Assembly: GCA_031257195.1 (NCBI GenBank)
Contig: JAIRPD010000028.1
Coordinates: forward strand, 1 to 54,799
Direction: 5' to 3'
From: Treponema sp.
GTDB taxonomy: Bacteria > Spirochaetota > Spirochaetia > Treponematales > Breznakiellaceae
DNA length: 54,799 nt
Position 1 is the first letter of the stretch. Each line of letters starts with the position of its first letter. A program made the translations under genes and the position numbers. Below are positions 1-7,667 of the stretch, piece after piece. The notes below the pieces were generated by a model, which saw nothing but the letters and a program-made list of their open reading frames with translations, did not search any database and was not told where the DNA came from.

Positions 1-240
1 CCCCCACCCCGTGGTGGTTTTGATGACGAGGAGGCGGCGTCCCTGGGCGTCGTACTGGACCGTCTCGTCGGCCCCGGGGTTGTCCCCGTCCAGGGGGATC
101 AGGCAGGAGGCGAGGGCAAGGGCCACAAGCCCGACAATCGCCGTTACCATGGTTACCCGCCATGGATGGCGGCGCGACCAACACTTTAGTTGGGCTTTTT
201 CGGCCCGGTGGTTTTTCTTTTCCAGGTTAGTTCCGTTCAT
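1..240 (-). CDS. Lipoprotein, N-terminal part (gene runs off the left edge)
   Basis: The open frame runs leftward from ATG 240-238 to the window edge without a stop, giving 80 residues. A strong GGAGGT Shine-Dalgarno lies about 7 nt before the ATG. A hydrophobic stretch (residues 32-45) ends in LALASC, a lipobox with Cys46 as the probable acylated residue, followed by a polar acidic linker. The 30-residue basic segment before the hydrophobic core is long for a lipoprotein signal; an internal Met31 could be the true start, but it has no equally good ribosome site. The mature part starts QYDAQGRRLLVIKTT, a beta-rich YD-repeat-like phrase too short to assign. No function can be named. Confidence 0.65.
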   Translation of the reverse strand, partial: MNGTNLEKKNHRAEKAQLKCWSRRHPWRVTMVTAIVGLVALALASCLIPLDGDNPGADETVQYDAQGRRLLVIKTTTGWG

Positions 241-284
241 ACGCTTTTACCTCCGTCATGCTGATCCCCTGAAGGATAGGTATC

Positions 285-312
285 AGTATATACCCTTTTT
301 GTAATAACGCAA
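285..312 (-). promoter_or_regulatory. Promoter of the truncated lipoprotein gene
   Basis: On the minus strand TTGCGT (312-307) and TATACT (290-285) are separated by 16 bp. The predicted transcript has a leader of about 38 nt containing the GGAGGT ribosome site. Confidence 0.5.
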
Positions 313-378
313 GCTTTTTGAGTAAAAAAAACGCTTTTTTGGCGGCCGCCCGCCCTTCCCCCGCCTGTTCCCCGTGCC

Positions 379-756
379 CTGGAACACGCTCCAGGACTTC
401 TGGAGAGGTTTCCAGAACTTCTAGAACACGCTCTAGAGTTTCTAGAACATGCTCTAGGGTTTCTAGAACATGTTCTACGACTTCTAGAACATGTTCTAGG
501 GTTTCTAGAACATGTTCCAGGACTTCTAGAACATGCTCTACGACTTCTAGAACATGTTCTACGACTTCTAGAACATGCTCTAGGACTTCTAGAACATGCT
601 CTAGGACTTCTAGAACATGTTCTAGGATTTCTAGAGCATGTTCCAGGACTTCTGGAGAGGTTTCCACGGGTTCTAGAAAGCCCGGAACGGGCTCTAAAAG
701 GCCCGGAACGGGCTCTAGAAAGACCGGAACGGGCCCTAGAAAGACCGGAACGGGCC
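379..756. repeat. Array of 21-bp palindromic repeats
   Basis: Fourteen units begin every 21 bp from 379 to 652. Each is a 16-bp near-perfect palindrome of the type CTAGAACATGTTCTAG, with variants at the centre and at the C/T in the arms, followed by a 5-bp linker (gactt, ggttt or similar). From 673 to 756 four further 21-bp units share the CTAGAAAG start but carry a CCGGAACGGG core. The array fills the gap between two divergent promoters. Because 21 is divisible by 3, both strands stay open and give spurious frames of about 150 residues. Confidence 0.9.
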
Positions 757-775
757 CCGGAACGGGCGCGGGGCT

Positions 776-804
776 TTGACCTTCCCCGGAAGGGGCGTTA
801 TACT
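776..804 (+). promoter_or_regulatory. rseP promoter, apparently leaderless
   Basis: TTGACC (776-781) and TATACT (799-804) are separated by 17 bp. Only 7 nt separate the -10 box from the rseP ATG at 812, so transcription should start at or next to the start codon. The spacer contains the perfect palindrome CCTTCC-CC-GGAAGG (780-793), a possible operator. Confidence 0.75.
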
Positions 805-811
805 GGAAAGA

Positions 812-2170
812 ATGATACTGGTAAAAGTACTACTGGGACTAATTGGCCTGGGGGTAGTGGTTTTTGTCCACGAACTCGGACATTTTATCGCCGCCCGCCG
901 CTGCGGCATAGCGGTAGAAGCCTTTTCCATCGGCTGGGGGAAACCCCTCCTCAAAAAGAAGATCGGCGCGGTGGAATACCGGCTGGGCATATTCCCCGTA
1001 GGCGGGTACTGCAAAATGCGGGGAGATACCGAATTCCAGGAAGCCTGGGAAAACAACCAAAAGGGCCTGGAGCCCCCGGCGGGCGCTTTTTTCAGCGTCA
1101 AACCCTGGCGGAGGATCGTTACCGCCTTCGCCGGCCCCCTGTTTAACCTCGTCTTCGCCGCCCTGGCGTTGTCCCTTATCTGGGGCCGGGGAATAGAAGT
1201 GGAAACCCTGGAAAATAAAATCGTCCTCCTTTCCGATATTGACGGCCAAAGCCACCCCGCGGACCAGGGAGGGCTGCGGACGGGGGACACCATCGTGGAA
1301 ATCAACGACAGGACAATCAACACCTACCGGGATATCCAGGAGAACATCGCCCTTAACCCGGACCAGGACCTTTCCCTCACGGTCCTGCGGGAAGGGGAGC
1401 GGGTCGCGCTCACGGTCCGCCCCAGCCTGGACAAAAGCGGGATGGGCAAAATCGGCGTCTACCCCTGGACAGAGCCGGTACTCAGCGCCGTCCGGCCCGG
1501 GGGGGCCGCCGAAAGGGCGGGCCTGAAACCGGGGGACCGGATCACCGGCGTTAACGGGGAGGATTTTCCCTATACGGCGGCGATCTACCGGATCTTGAAC
1601 GCCGGGGAGCCCGCGGATTTTTCCCTGCGCTACCTGCGGGACGGCCGGCCGGAAACGGCGGCGCTCCGGGGGGTCGAGTACCGCGGGGGTGTCCCCGACT
1701 GGGGGGTGGAATACCAGACAGTCCGGTACCGGACCCCGGCCCTTTCCCCCCTCCGGGCCCTGGTCCGGGGCGGAATCGAGACGGGGAAAACCCTGGCGCT
1801 TTCCGCCAAAAGCCTGGGGCTCCTCTTTAAAAAGGAAATCGACCTGACCCAGGCCCTGTCCGGCCCCGCCCGCATCACCTACATGATGGGGGATATCGCC
1901 GCCGAGGGCTTTGGGGAAAGCCCGGAAACCGGTTTCAGTTCCGCCGTAAGCTTTCTGGCCCTCATCTCCATCGCCCTGGGTTTTATGAACCTCCTGCCCC
2001 TGCCCATCCTGGACGGGGGGCTGATTGTCCTGTACCTGATCGAGACAATCCGAAGGAAGCCCTTGAACCCAAAGGTCATATCGGCCTTTCAAACCGCCGG
2101 GGTGGTGATCATCTTTGGGCTTATGCTGTTCGCGGTCTTTAATGACATTCTCTTTTTTACCACCCAATAG
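812..2170 (+). CDS. rseP: RIP metalloprotease RseP (site-2 protease)
   Basis: Membrane-embedded zinc protease of 452 residues, the length usual for RseP. In characterised members it cleaves transmembrane anti-sigma factors and signal-peptide remnants within the membrane. The zinc motif HELGH is at residues 20-24 in the first membrane segment. Two PDZ regions follow at about 110-200 and 210-290, the second with the phrase AGLKPGDRITGVNGE. The C-terminal catalytic motif LDGG, with its aspartate near residue 400, sits in the third membrane segment. The start at 812 agrees with the family start and lies 7 nt behind a consensus -10 box; there is no convincing ribosome site. The CpXC gene follows after 9 nt. 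No bam, dxr or cdsA neighbour is visible downstream, although the upstream side is cut by the window. Confidence 0.96.
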   Translation: MILVKVLLGLIGLGVVVFVHELGHFIAARRCGIAVEAFSIGWGKPLLKKKIGAVEYRLGIFPVGGYCKMRGDTEFQEAWENNQKGLEPPAGAFFSVKPWRRIVTAFAGPLFNLVFAALALSLIWGRGIEVETLENKIVLLSDIDGQSHPADQGGLRTGDTIVEINDRTINTYRDIQENIALNPDQDLSLTVLREGERVALTVRPSLDKSGMGKIGVYPWTEPVLSAVRPGGAAERAGLKPGDRITGVNGEDFPYTAAIYRILNAGEPADFSLRYLRDGRPETAALRGVEYRGGVPDWGVEYQTVRYRTPALSPLRALVRGGIETGKTLALSAKSLGLLFKKEIDLTQALSGPARITYMMGDIAAEGFGESPETGFSSAVSFLALISIALGFMNLLPLPILDGGLIVLYLIETIRRKPLNPKVISAFQTAGVVIIFGLMLFAVFNDILFFTTQ

Positions 2171-2179
2171 GAGTTGTGT

Positions 2180-2803
2180 ATGAGGCGCGGGATACCTTGT
2201 TTTTGCGATAATACCTTTACCGTGGATGTTCCCGAAGTGATCGACCTGGACGCGGAGCCGCGGTACGTTGAGGACATCCTGGCGGGGAACTTTATGAACT
2301 TTAGCTGCTCAAGCTGCGGGAAAAAGCACAAGCCCGAATTCCCCATCACCCTGCGATGGCCTTCCCGGGGACTCAACCTGGAGGTTCTTCCCGAACTTGA
2401 CCGGGGTTCCTTCTACCTGAGGAAGGAGGATAAAAAGCTCGCGGGGGAGCGGGAAACGGTGATCTCCTACCCGGAACTGGCGGAACGGATCTGGCTGGTT
2501 AAAGACGGCCTTCGCGTGGAGGCGGTGGAGGCCCTCAAATACTACCTGTTTGTCAAGGCCGACGAGGCCTGCCCCGAGGGGGAGATCAGCGTTTGGTACC
2601 ACGGGAAAACCGGGGAGGGAATGGAATTCCACATCCACGGCATGAAGGACAACGAGGTGGCGGTGATGAGGGTCCCCCTGGCCCTGTACGCTAAAACCCT
2701 GGAGGATTATGAAAAGAACCCCCGGGCGGAACCCTTTAACTCCCTGCGGGTAAAAAGCTACTATTCTATCCAGAACACCCTCCGCCCGGACGAGCTGAAA
2801 TAA
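2180..2803 (+). CDS. CpXC domain protein
   Basis: Protein of 207 residues with the CpXC signature: PCFC at residues 6-9 and CSSC at 43-46, four cysteines that probably bind zinc. The rest is an alpha/beta region with no catalytic motif I recognise. The domain is named for its cysteines and has no established function. An AGGAG site 6 nt upstream selects ATG 2180 over an in-frame TTG two codons earlier. It follows rseP by 9 nt and is probably co-transcribed with it. Confidence 0.8.
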   Translation: MRRGIPCFCDNTFTVDVPEVIDLDAEPRYVEDILAGNFMNFSCSSCGKKHKPEFPITLRWPSRGLNLEVLPELDRGSFYLRKEDKKLAGERETVISYPELAERIWLVKDGLRVEAVEALKYYLFVKADEACPEGEISVWYHGKTGEGMEFHIHGMKDNEVAVMRVPLALYAKTLEDYEKNPRAEPFNSLRVKSYYSIQNTLRPDELK

Positions 2804-2920
2804 GGGGGCCGCCGCCCCGCCGCCGTTCTCGCCCCGCCGTCCCGTTGTCCCATAGCCGGGCCGCCCCGTTGCCGGGCCGCCCCGTAGCCGGGGCTGGGGA
2901 AAACGCGCTACCATGGACCC
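2804..2920. repeat. GC-rich gap with a 16-bp direct repeat
   Basis: At 2855-2895 two full copies and a partial copy of GCCGGGCCGCCCCGTT stand head to tail. The gap ends in TACCAT 6 nt before the next ATG, a weak -10 candidate without a good -35. Nothing else is visible. Confidence 0.55.
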
Positions 2921-3565
2921 ATGAAGAAAGCGTACGTGTTCGACATGGACGGCACCCTGGCCAACACCATCTATGACATCGGCGACAGCGTGAACCATGT
3001 CCTTGCCGCGGGGGGGTTTCCGCCCCACACCTACAACGAGTACCAGGACTACATAGGGATGGGCGTGGACGTCCTCTTTAACAGGGCCATGCCCGGCTAC
3101 CGGGAACTGTCCCCGGAAAAACAGGGGGAGATCCGCCGGGTCTACCTGGCCCTCTACGGGGAGCGCTGCCTGGACAAAGTTCAGGCCTATGAGGGAATAC
3201 CGGAAACCCTGGCGGCCCTGGCGGAACGGGGGGTCATCCTGGGGATTTTTACCAACAAACCCGAGGCCATGGCCCGGGCGATAGCGGCCCATCTTTTTAA
3301 GGACCGGGACTTCGCCTTTGTCCTGGGGGCCCTGGAGGGGGTTCCCCTCAAGCCCGACCCCGCCCGGATGCTGGCGGAGCTGAAAAAACGGGACGTTGCC
3401 CCGGGGGACGCCGTTTTTGTGGGGGACGGCAGGCCGGACATCGCCGCGGGAAAAAACGGGGGCCTCTTTACCTGCGGGGTAAGCTGGGGCTTTAAGGGCC
3501 TGGAAGAGCTGGAAGGGGCGGATGCGATCATCGATCATCCCCGGGAACTGCTGGACATCCCCTAA
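2921..3565 (+). CDS. HAD-superfamily phosphatase, phosphoglycolate-phosphatase-like
   Basis: Protein of 214 residues. HAD motif I is FDMDGT, with nucleophile Asp8 and acid/base Asp10. A helical cap follows, then motif II in IFTNKP (about residue 110), a conserved lysine in LKPDP, and motif IV in VGDGRPDIAAG (about 167-177). The layout matches the Gph/PGMB-type subfamily, but the substrate cannot be read from sequence. A pseudouridine pathway lies 1.6 kb away and some relatives dephosphorylate pseudouridine 5'-phosphate, so that substrate is worth testing; it is only a guess. No ribosome site is obvious. Confidence 0.85.
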   Translation: MKKAYVFDMDGTLANTIYDIGDSVNHVLAAGGFPPHTYNEYQDYIGMGVDVLFNRAMPGYRELSPEKQGEIRRVYLALYGERCLDKVQAYEGIPETLAALAERGVILGIFTNKPEAMARAIAAHLFKDRDFAFVLGALEGVPLKPDPARMLAELKKRDVAPGDAVFVGDGRPDIAAGKNGGLFTCGVSWGFKGLEELEGADAIIDHPRELLDIP

Positions 3566-3585
3566 AGGCCCCCCCGCGCGCCCCG

Positions 3586-3790
3586 GGGAGCCTTCCCCCA
3601 AGCGCTGGGAGATCCTCCCACCGCGATGGGAGGTCCTCATACCGCACTGGGAGCTTCTCATAGCGCGGTGGGAGTTCCTCGTAGCGCGGCGGGAGCTTCT
3701 CATACCGCGCTGGGAGGTCCTCATACCGCGATGGGAGCTTCTCATAGCGCGGCGGGAGCTTCTCCCGAGCCTTGGGGAGAGACTCCCCGC
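3586..3790. repeat. Second array of 21-bp repeats
   Basis: The pentamer GGGAG recurs ten times at exactly 21-bp spacing (3586, 3607, 3628, ... 3775). Each unit reads roughly GGGAG-nTn-CTC followed by a variable seven-base tail such as accgcga or agcgcgg, so its core is a short inverted repeat (the 3607 unit is a perfect GGGAG-ATC-CTCCC). The array fills the gap between the converging genes gph and rpe. Its sequence is unrelated to the 379-756 array, but the period is the same. Confidence 0.88.
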
Positions 3791-3792
3791 CC

Positions 3793-4452
3793 CTAGAGGC
3801 CCTTCAATGTTCTGACCGCCTTGGCCTTGTCGGGGGCGTCGAAGAAGGCGCTCCCCGCCACAATCACGTCGGCCCCCTTCTCGATGACATGGCCGGCGTT
3901 CCCCTCGGTAACGCCGCCGTCCACGGAAAGCAGATACCCGTATCCCCGCTCTTCCCGGATCGCGGCCAGGCGGGCGAGCTTCTCCAGGCAGGAGGGCAGC
4001 ATCTTCTGGCCCCCAAAGCCGGGGTTCACCAGCATCACCAGGACCAGGTCCGCCTCGGGCAGCAGTTCCTCCAGAAAACACACCGGCGTCCCCGGGACCA
4101 GGCACACCCCGGGCTTCATCCCCTCGTCCCGGATGGCCTGGATAAGGCGGTTCCCGTGGACCGCCGCCTCCACGTGGAAGGTCAGGTAGTCCGCCCCCGC
4201 GGCGGCGAAGGGCTTGACGTAGGCCTCGGGGTTTTCCACCATCAGGTGGCAGTCCAGGGGCAGCCGGGTGCGGGGCCGCAGGTCCGCCGCGGTCTTGGCG
4301 CCAAAGGTCAGGTTGGGCACAAAGTGCCCGTCCATCACGTCCAGGTGGATCCAGTCGGCCCCCGCCTCCTCCACCGCCGCCGCCGCGCCGGCCAGGCCGC
4401 CAAAATCCGCGGACAGCAGCGAGGGGGCGGCCAGAATCGTTCGTTTTACCAT
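3793..4452 (-). CDS. rpe: Ribulose-phosphate 3-epimerase
   Basis: A 219-residue TIM-barrel enzyme that interconverts ribulose 5-phosphate and xylulose 5-phosphate in the pentose phosphate pathway. Family motifs are PSLLSADF (10-17), HLDVMDGHFVPN (36-47, with the metal-binding His/Asp pair), DCHLMVENP near 72, MLVNPGFGGQ and the phosphate-binding SVDGGV. The start ATG 4452 has AGAGGT 5 nt upstream. The gene diverges from psuK; the pseudouridine route releases ribose 5-phosphate, which this enzyme helps feed into central metabolism. Confidence 0.95.
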   Translation of the reverse strand: MVKRTILAAPSLLSADFGGLAGAAAAVEEAGADWIHLDVMDGHFVPNLTFGAKTAADLRPRTRLPLDCHLMVENPEAYVKPFAAAGADYLTFHVEAAVHGNRLIQAIRDEGMKPGVCLVPGTPVCFLEELLPEADLVLVMLVNPGFGGQKMLPSCLEKLARLAAIREERGYGYLLSVDGGVTEGNAGHVIEKGADVIVAGSAFFDAPDKAKAVRTLKGL

Positions 4453-4474
4453 GTTTACCTCTCTCCCGTTTTGG

Positions 4475-4483
4475 TATAGTATA
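4475..4483. promoter_or_regulatory. Overlapping divergent -10 boxes between rpe and psuK
   Basis: The plus strand reads TATAGT (4475-4480) and the minus strand TATACT (4483-4478), so two -10 hexamers overlap on opposite strands. Neither has a convincing -35. Predicted leaders are about 33 nt for psuK and 19 nt for rpe, each containing its ribosome site. Confidence 0.4.
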
Positions 4484-4519
4484 CGTAAGTATCCGTCGAG
4501 AAAACAGAGGAAGAAAAGC

Positions 4520-5506
4520 GTGGCTATACGGGGCGGGCCCGTCACGGTCATCGGCGCCGCCAACATGGATATTAACGGCTTCTCCCGGGATCCCCTGAAT
4601 ATGGCGGATTCCAACCCCGGCAGGGTCGAGTACTGCCCCGGGGGGGTGGGGCGCAACATCGCGGAAAACCTGCTCCGCCTGGGCGCGGAGGTACGGTTAA
4701 TCAGCGTCATCGGGGACGACCCGGGGGGCGAGCTGATCCGTTCCTCCAGCCGGGACCTGGGGCTTGATATAAGCCACAGCCTCTTCCTTTCCGGCGCCGC
4801 CTCTTCGGTGTACCTGGCCCTCATGGACAGCGATGGGGAGATGAGGCTGGCCCTTTCGGATATGTCCATCCTGGAAAGGATGACCAGGGCGCACCTGGAA
4901 AGCAAGGCGGAGCTTATCGCCGCGGGGGGGATCATCGTTCTGGACGCGTGCCTCACGGAGGAGGTTATCGGCTTTGTCCTGGACCGCTTTGGCGGGCGGC
5001 CGGAGGGGCCCCTCATCTTTCTGGACCCCGTGTCGGCCCGGAAGGCCGCGAGGATCGCGTCCCTGGCGGGCCGGTTTCACACCCTTAAGCTCAGCCGGAT
5101 GGAGGCGGAGTGCCTGTCCGGCGTCGTCATCCGGCCCCCCCGCGGCGAAGGGCCGGGGGTTCCCCGGGAGGGCCTGGAGGAGGCCGCTTCCCGCCTCCTG
5201 CGGCGGGGAACCCGCCGGGTGTTTATCACCCTGGGCAAGGAGGGGGTCTACTGCGCCTCCGGGGAAAAGCGGTTCTACCGGCCGATCCGCCCCGTGGAGC
5301 CGGTGAATACCTCCGGGGGCGGGGACGCCTTTATGGCGGGCGTGGTTTACGGGACCCTCCGGGGCTGGGCGGAGGAGGAGATTGTCCTCTTTTCCGCCGC
5401 CCTGGGGGCTATTACCGTTCAGAGCGATACCACCGTTTCCCGGGAAATGAGCCTGGCCCTGGCGCGGCGGACCATGGAAGCCGGCGGCGGGCCGGCGGAA
5501 ACGTAA
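4520..5506 (+). CDS. psuK: Pseudouridine kinase (PfkB family)
   Basis: A 328-residue PfkB/ribokinase-type sugar kinase. The N-terminal signature is VIGAANMDINGF with a downstream GGVGRNIAENLLRLG. The C-terminal ATP site with catalytic Asp is NTSGGGDAFMAG (about 262-273). In a pathway known from E. coli, PsuK makes pseudouridine 5'-phosphate for PsuG, the next gene 21 nt downstream; this pairing is the main reason for preferring psuK over another PfkB kinase. The GTG at 4520 has AGAGGAAG about 6 nt upstream and fits the family start; the open frame continues further upstream but runs antisense to rpe. Confidence 0.88.
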   Translation: MAIRGGPVTVIGAANMDINGFSRDPLNMADSNPGRVEYCPGGVGRNIAENLLRLGAEVRLISVIGDDPGGELIRSSSRDLGLDISHSLFLSGAASSVYLALMDSDGEMRLALSDMSILERMTRAHLESKAELIAAGGIIVLDACLTEEVIGFVLDRFGGRPEGPLIFLDPVSARKAARIASLAGRFHTLKLSRMEAECLSGVVIRPPRGEGPGVPREGLEEAASRLLRRGTRRVFITLGKEGVYCASGEKRFYRPIRPVEPVNTSGGGDAFMAGVVYGTLRGWAEEEIVLFSAALGAITVQSDTTVSREMSLALARRTMEAGGGPAET

Positions 5507-5527
5507 CGTAACTGTTAAGGAGTGATG

Positions 5528-6457
5528 ATGAATAGTTATCTGGAATGGAACCCCGAGGTCCGGGAGGCCCTGGAGGGGAACAAGGCCGTGGTGGCCCTGG
5601 AAACCACGATTATCTCCCATGGTTTCGCCTACCCGGAAAACCTCGACTGCGCCAGGACCTGCGAACGGGTAATCCGGGAGGAGGGGGCGGTCCCCGCGAC
5701 CATCGGGATTGTCCGGGGGAAGATCAAGATCGGCCTTTCGGAGGAGGAGATTGTCCACTTCGCGGAACACCGGGATATTCCCAAGTGCAGCCGCCGGGAC
5801 GCCGCGGCGGTGATTTCCCGGGGGGACTACGGGGCCTGTACCGTGGCGGCCACCATGATGTTCGCCCGGATGGCGGGGATCCGGTTTTTCGCCACCGGGG
5901 GCATCGGGGGGGTCCACCGGGGCGCCCCGCGAAGCTTTGACATTTCCGCGGACCTGGAGGAACTGGCCCGGACCGGCGTGGCGGTGGTCTGCGCCGGGGC
6001 CAAGGCTATCCTCGACATCCCCCTGACCCTGGAGTACCTGGAAACCGCGGGGGTTACGGTCCTGGGGTTCCAGACCGGGGACTTTCCCGCCTTTTACACC
6101 CGTACATCCGGTTCCCCCGTGGATTACCGGGTGGAAAGCGCCGGGGAGGCCGCCCGGATTGTGAAGACCCAGGTTGACCTGGGGATACAAAACGGGATCC
6201 TCATCACCGTTCCCATCCCGGAAGAGGACGAAATGAACCCGGTTTACATTAACGATAACATCCTCCGGGCCCTGGAGGCGGCGGAAACCAGGGGAATCCG
6301 GGGCAAGGCCGCGACCCCCTTTCTCCTCGCGGAACTCCACCGGACCACGGGGGGTAAAAGCGCGGCGGCGAACAAGGCTCTGGTGTTCAACAACGCCCGG
6401 ACCGCCGCCCGGATCGCCCTGGCGTACCAGGCGCTCCACCCCGGCAGGCGCGAATAG
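5528..6457 (+). CDS. psuG: Pseudouridine-5'-phosphate glycosidase
   Basis: A 309-residue enzyme that splits pseudouridine 5'-phosphate into uracil and ribose 5-phosphate. The family core is clear: ALETTIISHGFAYPEN near the N-terminus, with the Glu that corresponds to the catalytic acid, then FATGGIGGVHRG, and GAKAILDIPLTLEYLET, which contains the Schiff-base lysine. AAGGAG ends 5 nt before ATG 5528; an in-frame ATG one codon earlier is only 2 nt from it. It follows psuK in a two-gene unit and is followed by a new promoter. Confidence 0.95.
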   Translation: MNSYLEWNPEVREALEGNKAVVALETTIISHGFAYPENLDCARTCERVIREEGAVPATIGIVRGKIKIGLSEEEIVHFAEHRDIPKCSRRDAAAVISRGDYGACTVAATMMFARMAGIRFFATGGIGGVHRGAPRSFDISADLEELARTGVAVVCAGAKAILDIPLTLEYLETAGVTVLGFQTGDFPAFYTRTSGSPVDYRVESAGEAARIVKTQVDLGIQNGILITVPIPEEDEMNPVYINDNILRALEAAETRGIRGKAATPFLLAELHRTTGGKSAAANKALVFNNARTAARIALAYQALHPGRRE

Positions 6458-6462
6458 GGCGC

Positions 6463-6491
6463 TTGACAAAACCGCCGTTTTTCGCTAGGCT
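6463..6491 (+). promoter_or_regulatory. Promoter of the rpsF operon
   Basis: TTGACA (6463-6468), a 17-bp spacer and TAGGCT (6486-6491), placing the start near 6498 and giving a leader of about 50 nt. Confidence 0.8.
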
Positions 6492-6505
6492 GACCATACC
6501 TCTTT

Positions 6506-6524
6506 AGCCGCCCTTGGGGCGGCT
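6506..6524 (+). promoter_or_regulatory. Leader hairpin of the rpsF operon
   Basis: AGCCGCCC-TTG-GGGCGGCT is a perfect 8-bp stem with a 3-nt loop in the rpsF leader, 14 nt before the AGGAGG site. Many bacteria regulate rpsF-rpsR through an S6:S18-binding leader RNA; this hairpin sits in the right place, but the conserved bulge of that motif was not recognised. Confidence 0.5.
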
Positions 6525-6548
6525 CATCAAAGTCCGTAAGGAGGACCT

Positions 6549-6830
6549 ATGCGATTGTACGAGTTGACGGTGATCTTCCCCCTGGAAGAGGACCAGTATC
6601 AGGCGGGGAGAGAACTCCTCCAGGCCGACCTTGCCGCCGCGGGGGTAGAAATCGTTAAAACCGATGAAATCGGCGACCGCGACCTGGCCTACGAGATCGA
6701 TAGAAGGCGGAGGGGCCGGTACGCGCTCTTTACCCTCAAAGTTGAGCCCGCCAAAATCGCCGGCATGGATAAGGCCTTCAAGCTGAACGCCCATCTTCTG
6801 CGCTATCTGTTTGTCCGGGTAGAGGAATAG
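6549..6830 (+). CDS. rpsF: 30S ribosomal protein S6
   Basis: A 93-residue ribosomal protein that partners S18 on the 30S platform. It starts MRLYELTVIFPLEEDQ and contains the typical GDRDLAYEIDRRRRGRYALF strand region. The AGGAGG site is 4 nt from the ATG. First gene of rpsF-ssb-rpsR-DUF2232-rplI-dnaB; ssb starts one base after its stop. Confidence 0.97.
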   Translation: MRLYELTVIFPLEEDQYQAGRELLQADLAAAGVEIVKTDEIGDRDLAYEIDRRRRGRYALFTLKVEPAKIAGMDKAFKLNAHLLRYLFVRVEE

Positions 6831-6831
6831 C

Positions 6832-7305
6832 ATGGCGGATTTAAACCACGCGGTGCTGGTCGGCAGATTAACCAGGGACGCGGAGCTTAAGTACACCGCC
6901 AACGGCCAGGCGGTCTGTAAATTTTCCATCGCCGTTAACCGGCGGCGGAAATCCGGCGATCAATGGGTGGACGAGCCTAATTTTTTCGATATTGTCCTTT
7001 GGGGCAGGCAGGGGGAATCCCTGAACCAGTACCTGGTCAAGGGTAAGCTGGTGGGGGTGGACGGGGAACTGCGCCAGGATCGCTGGGAACAGGACGGCCA
7101 AAACAGGTCCCGGGTGGAGATTGTGGCCAATAACCTCCAGCTCCTGGGGGGTAGTCCCGGCGGGGGCGGCGGTGCCGCCTATGGAGGCGGCGCTCCTTCC
7201 GGCGCGCGGCAGGACGCGGGCGCGGCCCCGTATGGCGGGGGAGGGTCCCCCCCGGCGGGCGCCTATGGCGGCGATGACGGCTTTACCGATGATATTCCCT
7301 TTTAA
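6832..7305 (+). CDS. ssb: Single-stranded DNA-binding protein
   Basis: Protein of 157 residues. The N-terminal OB fold (1 to about 105) begins [20 protein letters not shown] Gly/Ala/Tyr-rich flexible linker follows (about 108-147), and the acidic tail ends in DDIPF, the tip that recruits repair and replication partners. It lies between rpsF and rpsR as in many bacteria; the one-base gap to rpsF suggests translational coupling. Confidence 0.97.
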   Translation: MADLNHAVLVGRLTRDAELKYTANGQAVCKFSIAVNRRRKSGDQWVDEPNFFDIVLWGRQGESLNQYLVKGKLVGVDGELRQDRWEQDGQNRSRVEIVANNLQLLGGSPGGGGGAAYGGGAPSGARQDAGAAPYGGGGSPPAGAYGGDDGFTDDIPF

Positions 7306-7343
7306 GAAACCGGCGGCGGCGCGCCGCCACAGAGGAGTTGTGT

Positions 7344-7667
7344 ATGTCTGACGAAAAATATATGGAAGAGCGGCCTCCCCGGCAGGAGAGGGGGGCCATG
7401 GAAGTTCAAATGGACGGCCGGGAGGGGGATGACAGAACCGGCCGGGGCAAGGGCAAGGTTTTCTTTAAGAAAAAAGTCTGCCGCTTCTGTACCCAGAAGC
7501 TTAAAATCGACTATAAAGACGCGGATACCCTCCGTAAATTTGTTACCGAGCGGGGCAAGATCCTCCCCCGCCGCATTACCGGAACCTGCGCCAAACACCA
7601 GCGGGCTTTGGCGGCGGCGGTAAAGCGGGCCAGGATCATCGCCCTCCTTCCCTTTGTGGCGGAGTAG
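7344..7667 (+). CDS. rpsR: 30S ribosomal protein S18
   Basis: A 107-residue S18. The core begins near residue 42 ([11 protein letters not shown]) and continues [25 protein letters not shown], with CRFC and a later C-x-x-H that may bind zinc, a C+ type S18. About 40 residues of charged N-terminal extension precede the core. AGAGGAG 6 nt before ATG 7344 selects this start over a TTG two codons upstream. Its stop shares one base with the GTG of the next gene. Confidence 0.95.
   Translation: MSDEKYMEERPPRQERGAMEVQMDGREGDDRTGRGKGKVFFKKKVCRFCTQKLKIDYKDADTLRKFVTERGKILPRRITGTCAKHQRALAAAVKRARIIALLPFVAE

Noticed and set aside
325-346. Terminator-like AAAAAAAACGCTTTTTT motif, also near 15340
   Set aside because: The pairing is A-T only with almost no GC stem, so it is unlikely to terminate; listed only as a recurring AT-rich motif.
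379-756. CRISPR array
   Set aside because: Repeats are 16-bp palindromes with 5-bp linkers; there are no unique spacers of 25-40 bp and no cas genes.
227-779. Open frames of about 150 residues on both strands, rich in LEHVLEV or SRTCSRT
   Set aside because: They arise because a 21-bp repeat keeps all frames open; neither has a ribosome site and both overlap promoters.
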